Origin: Amycolatopsis australiensis
GTDB taxonomy: Bacteria > Actinomycetota > Actinomycetes > Mycobacteriales > Pseudonocardiaceae
NCBI RefSeq assembly: GCF_900119165.1
Contig: NZ_FPJG01000006.1
Location: 1,178,001 to 1,242,000, forward strand
Length of the DNA: 64,000 nucleotides
Direction of reading: 5' to 3'
The position numbers and the translations under genes are program-made. Positions 54,807-62,062 of the stretch are shown one piece after another (position 1 is the first letter of the stretch; each line of letters opens with the position of its first letter). The notes under the pieces were generated by a model. It searched no databases, was not told the DNA's origin, and worked only from the letters and a program-made list of their open reading frames with translations.

Positions 54807-57253
54807 TGTGGAAGCTCGCGCTCCGGACGCTGCGCCTGCGCAAGGGCGGCTTCCTGGCGACGTTCGTCGCCGTGTTCTTCGGCGCGCTGATCGTTTCGGC
54901 GTGCGGTGGCCTGATGGAGACCGGCATCCGGTCCGAGACGCCGGTCCAGCGGCTGGCCGCGGCCCCGACCGTCGTCGGCGGGCAGCAGACGCTCAAGCTG
55001 CCGGAGGACGACCCGGCGACGCTGGACCCCGAGGACAAGCACAAGTTCGAGAACGCGACGCTGCCCGAGCGCGTCCGGCTCGACGCGGGACTGGCCGATC
55101 GGCTGCGCGCGGTCCCCGGCGTGACCGAGGTCGTCGGCGAAGTCACCTTCCCGGCACAGGCCGGCGCCACGTCGGCGCTGGGTCACGCGTGGGATTCCGC
55201 CGTGCTGACGCCGTACGCGTTGAAGGGCGAAGCGCCGAAGCCGGGCGAAGTGGTCGTCGACGCCGGCCTGGGGGTCGCCGTCGGCACCACATTGCCCGTG
55301 GCCGCGCACGGCACCGTCGGCCAGTACCGCGTCTCGGGTATCGCCGAAGCGCCGCAGGCCATGCGGGACGCCGCGGTGTTCTTCGCGCCGTCGGACGCGG
55401 AAAGGCTGTCCGGGCACCCGGGCCGGTTCGACACCATCGGCGTCTTCGGCGGTGACGCGGCCGCGGTGTCGGCGGTCGTCGGGAACGCCGGGGTCGTGAC
55501 GACCGGCGTCGACCGCGGCGCGCTCGAGTTCCCGGAGGTGAACAAGAGCGGTGAGGACCTGATCGTGCTGGCCGCCGTGTCGGGTGGGCTGTCGGCGATG
55601 GTCATGGTGTTCGTCGTCGCCGGCACGCTCACGCTGTCGACGCAGCAGCGTCAGCGCGAGCTCGCGCTGCTGCGCGCGATCGGCACCACGCCGCGCCAGC
55701 TGCGGCGGATGGTTCTCGGCGAGGCGCTCGTGGTCGGGCTCCTGGCGGTCGCCGCCGCGGTCGCGCTCGGCCCGGTGCTCGGGAACTGGCTGTTCGGCAG
55801 GCTGGTGGACAACCACGTCGTCCCGGACGTCCTGCGGTTCGAGCAGGGCTGGCTGCCGGCGACGGTCGCCGCGGGCGCGTCGCTGCTGGCTGTCGTGGCC
55901 GCGTCCTTCGTCGCGGGACGGCGTGCGGCGAAGGTCCGCCCGACCGAGGCCCTCGCCGAAGCCGCCGTCGAACGGCGCTGGCTGACGCCGATCCGGCTGA
56001 TCACCGCGATCCTGTGCTTCGCAGGCGGGACGGCGCTGGCCATCGTGACGGTCGCCGTGATGACGGGCCCGGTCGCGGCCAGCACGGCGGGCCCGGCGGT
56101 GATGCTGTGGGCGTTCGGGCTGGCGGCGATCAGCCCCGGCGTCACGAAGGTGACGGCGATGCTGCTGCGCTGGCCGGTGCAGGCCATCACCGGCGTCAAC
56201 GGCCGGATCGCGCTGCGCAACACGCGCGTCGGCGCGATCCGGACGGCGGGCGCGGTCACCCCGATCATGCTCGCGGTCGGCATCGCGACCGCCAACATCT
56301 ACCTGCAGACCACGCAGGAAGCCGTCTCGAACCAGGCCTACACCGAGGACCTGCGCGCGGACGCGGTCGTCGCCGGGCCGGGCGGGCTCGACCCGGCGGT
56401 GGTGAGCCGGGTGCGGGCGCTCCCGGGCGTCGAGAGCGCGTCGGAGTACGTCACGAGCACGGTGTTCATCGAGACACCGTTCGACTCGAACCAGGACAAG
56501 GACGGCTGGCCCGCGCTCGGCGTCAGCGAGCTGACCGGCAACGCCGCCGAGGTGCCGGAGACGCTCGGCCGCCACGTCGGCGACACGCTGTCGCTGCGGC
56601 TCGGCGACGGCACGCCGGTCGACGTGCGGGTGGCCGCCGTCGTGGCCCAGCGTCCCGGGTTCGAACGGCTCGTGCTGCCCGCCGGGCTCCTGGCGCCCCA
56701 CACGACGCTCGGGCTCGCGCCGCAGCTGCTGGTGCGCGCCGCGGACGGCGTCGGCACGGCAACGCTGACTTCGCGGCTTCGCGAAGCGACAGCCGGATCG
56801 CCGGTCCAGGTCGGCGATCGTGCCGCGCTGATCGCCGCGCACGCGAAGGGCAACGAAGTCGGCGCCTGGGTCAACTACCTGCTCGTCGGGATGATCATCG
56901 CGTACACGGTGATCTCCGTGGTGAACACGCTCGTGATGGCCACCGCCAAGCGGCGCCGCGAGTTCGGGCTGCAGCGGCTCAGCGGGTTCACCCGCGGGCA
57001 GGTGCTGCGGATGGCGGGCATCGAGGGCGGGCTGATCGCGGCCATCGCGGTCTTGCTCGGGTCGCTGGTCGCGGCCGGGTCGATCGTCCCGTTCTGCCTG
57101 GTGGTGCGTGGCTCGGTGCTGCCGTCGGGGCCGGCCGCGATCTACCTGGTGGTGCTCGCGATCGCCGTCGTGCTCTCGCTCGCCGCGATCCTCGTCCCGG
57201 CCTGGGCCGCGACGCGCGGGCGTGCGGTCGACGCCACATCCATCGGAGAGTGA
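54806..57253 (+). CDS. FtsX-like ABC transporter permease, 815 aa
   Basis: Two FtsX domains with four helices each and two extracellular parts. The first helix is near LRKGGFLATFVAVFFGALIV, and the FtsX cytoplasmic segment QRQRELALLRAIGTTPRQLR and its second copy KRRREFGLQRLSGFTRGQVL mark the halves. The extracellular domain between (about 480-660) contains VVSRVRALPGVESASEYVTS. The layout is that of type VII (MacB-like) exporters in actinobacteria, which have fused permease halves. ATG 54806 overlaps the ATPase stop. Substrate is unknown. Confidence 0.93.
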   Translation: MWKLALRTLRLRKGGFLATFVAVFFGALIVSACGGLMETGIRSETPVQRLAAAPTVVGGQQTLKLPEDDPATLDPEDKHKFENATLPERVRLDAGLADRLRAVPGVTEVVGEVTFPAQAGATSALGHAWDSAVLTPYALKGEAPKPGEVVVDAGLGVAVGTTLPVAAHGTVGQYRVSGIAEAPQAMRDAAVFFAPSDAERLSGHPGRFDTIGVFGGDAAAVSAVVGNAGVVTTGVDRGALEFPEVNKSGEDLIVLAAVSGGLSAMVMVFVVAGTLTLSTQQRQRELALLRAIGTTPRQLRRMVLGEALVVGLLAVAAAVALGPVLGNWLFGRLVDNHVVPDVLRFEQGWLPATVAAGASLLAVVAASFVAGRRAAKVRPTEALAEAAVERRWLTPIRLITAILCFAGGTALAIVTVAVMTGPVAASTAGPAVMLWAFGLAAISPGVTKVTAMLLRWPVQAITGVNGRIALRNTRVGAIRTAGAVTPIMLAVGIATANIYLQTTQEAVSNQAYTEDLRADAVVAGPGGLDPAVVSRVRALPGVESASEYVTSTVFIETPFDSNQDKDGWPALGVSELTGNAAEVPETLGRHVGDTLSLRLGDGTPVDVRVAAVVAQRPGFERLVLPAGLLAPHTTLGLAPQLLVRAADGVGTATLTSRLREATAGSPVQVGDRAALIAAHAKGNEVGAWVNYLLVGMIIAYTVISVVNTLVMATAKRRREFGLQRLSGFTRGQVLRMAGIEGGLIAAIAVLLGSLVAAGSIVPFCLVVRGSVLPSGPAAIYLVVLAIAVVLSLAAILVPAWAATRGRAVDATSIGE

Positions 57254-57280
57254 GCGCGCTCGTGTGTAAGACTCTCGGCC

Positions 57281-57844
57281 GTGGCGAACCCCGGGTTGGA
57301 TCAAGCGGCGAAACTCGAACTGGCCAGGCTGGTCACCGATCTTTCCGTGGTGCACGGAAAGGTGACGCTGGCGTCCGGCAAGGAAGCCGACTACTACATC
57401 GACCTCCGGCGCGCGACGCTGCACCACGCGGCGGCGCCGCTGATCGGCAAGCTGCTGCGCCAGCTCACCGCGGACTGGGACTACGTGGCGGCCGGCGGCC
57501 TGACCCTCGGCGCCGACCCGGTCGCGCTGGCGATGCTGCACTCGGCGGCGTCCGACGGGGTGGTGCTGGACGCGTTCGTCGTCCGCAAGTCCACCAAGGA
57601 GCACGGCATGCAGCGCCGCATCGAGGGCATGGAGGTCCGGGGGCAGCGCGTGCTGGCGGTCGAGGACACCTCCACGACGGGCGGCAGCGTGCTGACGGCG
57701 GTCGAAGCCCTGCGTGAGGCGGGCGCGGACGTCGTGGGCGTGGCGACCGTCGTCGACCGCGACACCGGGGCGCGGGAGGCCGTGGAGAAGGAAGGCCTCG
57801 AGTACCGGTACATCCTCGGCAAGGACGACCTCGGCCTCGACTGA
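57281..57844 (+). CDS. pyrE: orotate phosphoribosyltransferase, 187 aa
   Basis: Converts orotate and PRPP to OMP in pyrimidine synthesis. PRPP-binding motif VLAVEDTSTTGGSVLTAV (about 118-135), catalytic loop with Lys in RKSTKEHG (about 102-109), and the N-terminal segment LASGKEADYYIDLR. The start is GTG 57281. It stands alone, apart from other pyr genes, as in many actinomycetes. Confidence 0.96.
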   Translation: MANPGLDQAAKLELARLVTDLSVVHGKVTLASGKEADYYIDLRRATLHHAAAPLIGKLLRQLTADWDYVAAGGLTLGADPVALAMLHSAASDGVVLDAFVVRKSTKEHGMQRRIEGMEVRGQRVLAVEDTSTTGGSVLTAVEALREAGADVVGVATVVDRDTGAREAVEKEGLEYRYILGKDDLGLD

Positions 57845-57924
57845 TTGGCCGCGGTGACGCAGGTCACCGACAATCGGCCCGTGACGTTTCCCGTGCGCCG
57901 GTGTCCTCCTGCCGAGGAGGTGCC

Positions 57925-58491
57925 GTGACGACGACCAGCGCGGAGCCCGGTACACCGCTCGACGACGCGACCCTCGTGGCCCGCGCGCGCGACGGCGACG
58001 TCCGGGCCTACGAGCAGCTCGTGCTGCGCTACCAGGGCCCGATGTTCCGGCTGGCGGCGAAGCTGCTCGGCCACCGCGGCGACGCCGAGGACGTCGTGCA
58101 GGAGGTGTTCCTCAACGCCTGGCGCAAGCTCGGCCAGCTCGGCGAGGACGCCGCGTTCGCCGGCTGGCTCTACCGGGCGACGACGAACCGCTGCCTCAAC
58201 GCGATCCGCTCGCGCAGGCCACGGGCCGACGTCGACCTGGACACGGCCGAGTCGCCGCGGGCCGACCTCCAGCCGGAGCGGGCCGCCCAGGTGAACGGCC
58301 AGCTCGCGGCACTGAACGCGGCGCTGGCGGAGCTGACGCCCGAGCAGCGGGCGTGCTGGCTGTTGCGCGAGGTGCACGGCCGGTCGTACGAAGAGATCGG
58401 CGAGGTGGTCGGCGCGAACGCGACCGCGGTCCGCGGCCGGATCGCCCGCGCCAGGGCACAGCTGGCGGAGGTGATGAAGCCGTGGCGATGA
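57925..58491 (+). CDS. ECF sigma factor, 188 aa
   Basis: Extracytoplasmic-function sigma factor. Region 2: YEQLVLRYQGPMFRLAAKLL, DAEDVVQEVFLNAWRKLGQL and WLYRATTNRCLNAIRSRRPR. Region 4: LTPEQRACWLLREVHGRSYE, EEIGEVVGANATAVRGRIAR. GTG 57925 has the excellent ribosome site GAGGAGGTG. It begins a chain of four overlapping genes with a zinc-finger/Asp23 fusion next, so this is the regulatory head of an envelope-stress-like operon. Confidence 0.93.
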   Translation: MTTTSAEPGTPLDDATLVARARDGDVRAYEQLVLRYQGPMFRLAAKLLGHRGDAEDVVQEVFLNAWRKLGQLGEDAAFAGWLYRATTNRCLNAIRSRRPRADVDLDTAESPRADLQPERAAQVNGQLAALNAALAELTPEQRACWLLREVHGRSYEEIGEVVGANATAVRGRIARARAQLAEVMKPWR

Positions 58492-59036
58492 CGGAGTACG
58501 AGCTGCCCTGCGAACGCGACGTCGAGCAGGTGTGGGAGCGGCTCGACGCGGTCGGCGCCGGGCTGGCCGACGAGCACGAGCTGACCTGCCCGCACTGCCG
58601 GGCGGCGCGCGAGAGCCTGCTGGCGCTGCGCGAGGCCACTGCCGAACTGGCGGCCGAGGAGGACGCGCCGTCGCCGGACCTGCTCGGCCGGATCATGTCG
58701 GCCGTGCGGGCCGAGGTGCGACGTGGCTCGATGGTGCCGCTGCCGAGCCCGGAACCGGGGCTCGTCGAGATCAGCGAACAGGCCGTGGCGGCCGTGCTGC
58801 GGTACGCGGCGGATACCGTCGACGGCGTCCGGGCGCGGCGCTGCCGGGTGCGCACGGACGCCGAAGGAGCCGTCGAAGTCACGCTGACGCTGGCGGTGAG
58901 TGTCCGGACCGCCACCGGCGGGGAGGCGTTGTCGCTCGTGCGGCAGCGGGTGACGGCGGCGGCCGCGGCCCGGGTGGGCCTGACGCTGGCGAAGCTCGAC
59001 CTGCTGGTGGACGACGTGTACGGGGAGCCGGAATGA
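58488..59036 (+). CDS. anti-sigma-like zinc finger fused to an Asp23/Gls24-like domain, 182 aa
   Basis: The N-terminus carries HELTCPHC (about 29-36), which fits the Hx3Cx2C zinc motif of ZAS anti-sigma factors, within a helical segment (VEQVWERLDAVGAG ... RAARESLLALREAT). The C-terminal half (about 88-182: ISEQAVAAVLRYAADTVDGV, VEVTLTLAVSVRTATG and KLDLLVDDVYGEPE) follows the Asp23/Gls24 envelope-stress pattern. No membrane helix is present, so it is soluble. The ATG overlaps the sigma stop codon (ATGA). It may hold the sigma factor and respond through Asp23-type partners; this is inferred. Confidence 0.75.
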   Translation: MTEYELPCERDVEQVWERLDAVGAGLADEHELTCPHCRAARESLLALREATAELAAEEDAPSPDLLGRIMSAVRAEVRRGSMVPLPSPEPGLVEISEQAVAAVLRYAADTVDGVRARRCRVRTDAEGAVEVTLTLAVSVRTATGGEALSLVRQRVTAAAAARVGLTLAKLDLLVDDVYGEPE

Positions 59037-59389
59037 ACGCGGAGTACGTCATCGAGGACCCGGTGATCGCCGGCGTGGCGGCCCGGGCGGCGATCGGGAC
59101 ACCGGGCGTGGTGCGGCTCGAGCCGGGCCTGCGCGGCCTCGTGACGGGGTGGACCCGCGCGGCCCGGCAGCGCTGGCAGGGCCTCGACCCGGCCCCGGCG
59201 GACGGCGTCCGGGTCCGCACGGCGGACGGCCGGGTGACGGTCCGGATCGACCTGGTGACGGCGGCGGCCGACCAGGCCGCGGCGGTGGGCCGGGCCGTGC
59301 AGCGCGCGGTCGGCCGGTCCGTGACCGAGCAGACGGGCGTGGTCGTCGACGAGGTTTCGGTGTCGATCATGGACATCGAGCCCCGGTGA
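59033..59389 (+). CDS. Asp23/Gls24 family envelope stress protein, 118 aa
   Basis: Small alpha/beta protein. VIEDPVIAGVAARAAIGTPGV matches the Asp23 start, VRVRTADGRVTVRIDLVTAA the central strands, and VVVDEVSVSIMDIEPR the last strand. In Staphylococcus Asp23 sits under the membrane via AmaP and affects the cell-wall stress response. It overlaps the previous stop codon (ATGA). Confidence 0.85.
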   Translation: MNAEYVIEDPVIAGVAARAAIGTPGVVRLEPGLRGLVTGWTRAARQRWQGLDPAPADGVRVRTADGRVTVRIDLVTAAADQAAAVGRAVQRAVGRSVTEQTGVVVDEVSVSIMDIEPR

Positions 59390-59658
59390 CGGCCGCCGAA
59401 GCCGCGGAGAAGATCGTCGGCGCGCTGGAGTCGGTGGACGGCCTGCGCCCGGCGACGTGGCCGGTGGAGCGCACGGCCGCCGCGGTGGACCTGTCGCCGG
59501 AAGTGGTCCGGATCCGCCTGATCGCCACCCGGCTGCCCATCCCGCCGCTGCTGGACCGGGCCACCGAGGTGGTGCGGCCGGTGCTGGCCGGGACGGAGTG
59601 GGCGAACGCCCGGCTGCGGCTCGTGGTCACGGATCTGGACGGTGCCGCGTTCGCCTGA
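59386..59658 (+). CDS. small protein of the Asp23 operon, 90 aa
   Basis: The GTG overlaps the previous stop codon (GTGA), so translation is coupled. The sequence (AEKIVGALESVDGLRPATWP, VRIRLIATRLPIPPLLDRAT and ARLRLVVTDLDGAAFA) has two strand-helix parts that resemble a shortened Asp23-like fold. No named family is certain. Being the fourth member of a tightly overlapping chain, it probably works with the two Asp23-type proteins. Confidence 0.7.
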   Translation: MTAAEAAEKIVGALESVDGLRPATWPVERTAAAVDLSPEVVRIRLIATRLPIPPLLDRATEVVRPVLAGTEWANARLRLVVTDLDGAAFA

Positions 59659-59680
59659 ACCGGGCGTACCGTCACTGGAT

Positions 59681-59845
59681 ATGGACGAGCCGTCGAAGCC
59701 CAGCGAGCCAGCGGAGCGGCCGGAGCACCGGCCGCCGTGGAAGAAGCCGCCCGAGCAGTACCCGCACGAGGAACCCACCCAGTACCCCGCGAAGCGGCCG
59801 CCGGAGTTCCCACCGGGCGTGACTCCGCCGTCACCGCCACGGTGA
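59681..59845 (+). CDS. proline-rich small protein, 54 aa
   Basis: MDEPSKPSEPAERPEHRPPW and the following segment give a hydrophilic, Pro/Glu-rich, probably disordered protein ending TPPSPPR. It lies 22 bases after the Asp23 operon on the same strand. No ribosome site is clear, and ATG may be leaderless. Codon use resembles the neighbours, but the evidence for expression is modest. Confidence 0.4.
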   Translation: MDEPSKPSEPAERPEHRPPWKKPPEQYPHEEPTQYPAKRPPEFPPGVTPPSPPR

Positions 59846-59956
59846 ACGCGTTGCTCCGCTGGGTTAAACATCACACAGCTGGGCACTCTTCAGGGCGGCC
59901 GGATTCGCGCAGCGGAGTAAAGTCGCTGGTAGGGGGTTCGGTGAAGGGGGCGGGTG

Positions 59957-60340
59957 ATGGCGAAGTTCCTGGCCGACGTGACGGTGACGCTGCACATCCT
60001 GGCCCTGCTCTTCATCGGGCTCGGTGGATTCCTGGCCTGGCGCTGGCCGAAGGTCGTGTTCGTCCACATCTTCTTCGCCGTCTGGGGCGTGCTGGTCAAT
60101 GTCACGCCGATCCCGTGCCCGCTGACCGCGCTCGAGAACTACTTCCGCCACCAGCAGGGCCTCGGTGACCTGCCCGGCGGCTTCAACGCGTACTACTTCT
60201 ACGACACGTTGTTCCCGCGGTCTTTCCTGCCCGTGATCGCGGTCTTCGCGCTGACGCTGCTGGTGCTGTCCTACGTCGGCGCGTACCAGCGCTGGCGCCA
60301 CCGCGACCACGCCCACGCGCACGCCGCCCACCTCGGCTGA
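59957..60340 (+). CDS. DUF2784 family membrane protein, 127 aa
   Basis: Three or four helices (VTVTLHILALLFIGLGGFLA, VFVHIFFAVWGVLVNVTPIP, FLPVIAVFALTLLVLSYVGA) with the family segments RWPKVVFVH and PCPLTALENYFR. DUF2784 function is unknown. A His-rich C-terminus (RHRDHAHAHAAHLG) could bind metal. ATG 59957 has GGGGCGGGTG upstream; GTG 59954 is adjacent and equally possible. Confidence 0.85.
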   Translation: MAKFLADVTVTLHILALLFIGLGGFLAWRWPKVVFVHIFFAVWGVLVNVTPIPCPLTALENYFRHQQGLGDLPGGFNAYYFYDTLFPRSFLPVIAVFALTLLVLSYVGAYQRWRHRDHAHAHAAHLG

Positions 60341-60354
60341 GCGACAATCGGGGG

Positions 60355-61011
60355 GTGAGCACATCCCCCGACGCCGGCCCCACCGAGTGGGTGAGCCGCG
60401 AAGAGGTCGGCGTCGGCCCCTGGCCGGGCGAGTGGCCGTCGGACGAGCGGTACGACCCGGAGCTGCTGCGGGACGGCGACCGCCGCAACGTCGTCGACGC
60501 CTACCGCTACTGGCGCCGCGAGGCGATCGTGTCCGATGTGGACCGCCGGCGGCACCCGTTCCACGTCGCGATCGAGAACTTCCAGCACGACCACAACATC
60601 GGCACGGTGGTCCGCACGGCGAACGCGTTCGCGGCGGCCGAGGTGCACATCGTCGGCCGCCGCCGCTGGAACCGCCGCGGCGCCATGGTCACCGACCGCT
60701 ACCAGCACCTGCGCCACCACGACGACGTCGGCGGCCTGGCCGAATTCGCCGCGGCGCGGGGCCTCGCGATCGTCGCGGTCGACAACACGCCGGGATCCCG
60801 GCCGGTCGAGACGGCCGAGATCCCGCGCGAGTGCGTGCTGCTGTTCGGTCAGGAAGGCCCCGGATTGTCCCGGCAGGCGCAGGACGCGGCGTCACTCGTG
60901 GTGTCGATCGCCCAGTTCGGCACGACCCGGTCGATCAACGCGGGTGTCGCCGCCGGGATCGTCATGCACGCCTGGATCCGGCAGCACGCCGACCTCAGCA
61001 CGGCCTGGTAG
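60355..61011 (+). CDS. TrmH/SpoU family RNA 2'-O-methyltransferase, 218 aa
   Basis: SPOUT-fold methyltransferase acting on tRNA or rRNA ribose. Motif 1 IENFQHDHNIGTVVRTANAF with the Asn and the catalytic Arg, motif 2 VLLFGQEGPGLSRQAQDAAS, and motif 3 TRSINAGVAAGIVMHAWI forming the SAM-binding trefoil knot. The N-terminal 70 residues are charged and specific to this group. Start GTG 60355. The target RNA position is not evident. Confidence 0.93.
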   Translation: MSTSPDAGPTEWVSREEVGVGPWPGEWPSDERYDPELLRDGDRRNVVDAYRYWRREAIVSDVDRRRHPFHVAIENFQHDHNIGTVVRTANAFAAAEVHIVGRRRWNRRGAMVTDRYQHLRHHDDVGGLAEFAAARGLAIVAVDNTPGSRPVETAEIPRECVLLFGQEGPGLSRQAQDAASLVVSIAQFGTTRSINAGVAAGIVMHAWIRQHADLSTAW

Positions 61012-61980
61012 TCACAGGCCCCAGCCCCAGCGCAGCTGCGCCACCCCCGACGCGTTGTTGATCGCCAGCCCGCTGCCGCTCTGCCGCGTGATCGAGTAGG
61101 TGTCGCCCGAGCGCAGGCCGGGCCAGTAGACGACGCCCATCTGCCGCGACCGCGCCAAGTCCGTGGTGGCGGCGAAGTACGCGGTGAAGTTGTTGCCGTC
61201 CTGGTGCCCGGCCGAGTAGTCGAGCCCGGTCGTCATCGGGGCGCCGGCCTCGTCGATGATCGTGCGTGAGGAGTACGAGCCGAGCCGGTTGCTGAGGTTG
61301 GTGGTCCAGGCCGAGCGGGTGGTGTCCGAAGCCCAGAAGCCGTAGAAGTGCAGGGACAGCAGCGTCCCGCTCAACGCGCCCGCCGCGCCGACACCGGTGA
61401 CGTTGTCGTTGTAGCCGGTGCCGCTGATCAGGACGCGGCCGCGCGGGATGTTCGAGTGCCGGGAAAGCCACGTCGAGCACAGCGACACCCACGCGTTCAG
61501 GCTGTAGCCGAAGGGCTCGTTCATCGGCTCGAAGTAGACGTTGCCGTTGCCGCCGTAGTCGCCGGTGACCTTGTCCCACATGGCGTTCCACGCGGTCATG
61601 TCGTCGACGAAACCGTCCTTGTTGGCTTCCCAGTACCCGAAGATGACCTTCATGCCGTGGGCCAGTGCCGAGTCGGCAGCGCCCTTGTAGCGCGCCCACC
61701 AGTCCGAGTTGACGCTCTGCGGGTTGATCGGCAGGCGCACGGTGTTCGCGCCCAGCTGCTGCTGGAAGCCGGTGAGGATGCCGTCCGCCTTGGCCCGGAT
61801 GACGTCGTAGCTGTCCCCGGCGGTGAGGCCGGTCGGGATGACCCAGCCGTCGACGTAGTTGTCGCGGGCGTCCGCCCAGTTGACGCCGCGGAAGGCGTTC
61901 GTGGCGGCGGAGGCGTTGTGGGGGACGGCGAAGAGGGGAACGAGGAGGAGAGCGAGCAGGCAGCGACGAAAGCGGGTCAT
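61012..61980 (-). CDS. secreted glycoside hydrolase family 5 enzyme, 322 aa
   Basis: The signal peptide MTRFRRCLLALLLVPLFAVP ... ASA precedes a single GH5 TIM barrel. The acid/base Glu is in YFEPMNEPFGYS (NEP motif, about residue 154) and the nucleophile Glu in IIDEAGAPMT (about 242). Other GH5 marks are FRGVNWADARDN, NTVRLPINPQ and SLHFYGFW. GH5 contains cellulases, mannanases and related enzymes; the substrate cannot be fixed. No carbohydrate-binding domain is attached. A perfect 16-bp palindrome 25 bases upstream suggests LacI-type sugar control. Confidence 0.88.
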   Translation of the reverse strand: MTRFRRCLLALLLVPLFAVPHNASAATNAFRGVNWADARDNYVDGWVIPTGLTAGDSYDVIRAKADGILTGFQQQLGANTVRLPINPQSVNSDWWARYKGAADSALAHGMKVIFGYWEANKDGFVDDMTAWNAMWDKVTGDYGGNGNVYFEPMNEPFGYSLNAWVSLCSTWLSRHSNIPRGRVLISGTGYNDNVTGVGAAGALSGTLLSLHFYGFWASDTTRSAWTTNLSNRLGSYSSRTIIDEAGAPMTTGLDYSAGHQDGNNFTAYFAATTDLARSRQMGVVYWPGLRSGDTYSITRQSGSGLAINNASGVAQLRWGWGL

Positions 61981-62004
61981 GCGAACTCCGATGTCCGATG
62001 ATCG

Positions 62005-62020
62005 ATGTTGACGTCAACAT
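62005..62020. promoter_or_regulatory. LacI-type operator before the GH5 gene
   Basis: ATGTTGACGTCAACAT is a perfect 16-bp palindrome with central CG, as in LacI-family operators. It is 25 bases before the GH5 start and 43 bases from the stop of the following gene. Confidence 0.6.
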
Positions 62021-62062
62021 GCCCGGCCGAGAATCCTCCCGGACCGCGTGCGGTGTCAAGCG

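Noticed and set aside
54677..57955. 1092-codon minus-strand frame opposite the FtsX-type permease and pyrE
   Set aside because: Low-complexity Arg/His/Asp-rich translation and covers well-supported genes on the plus strand.
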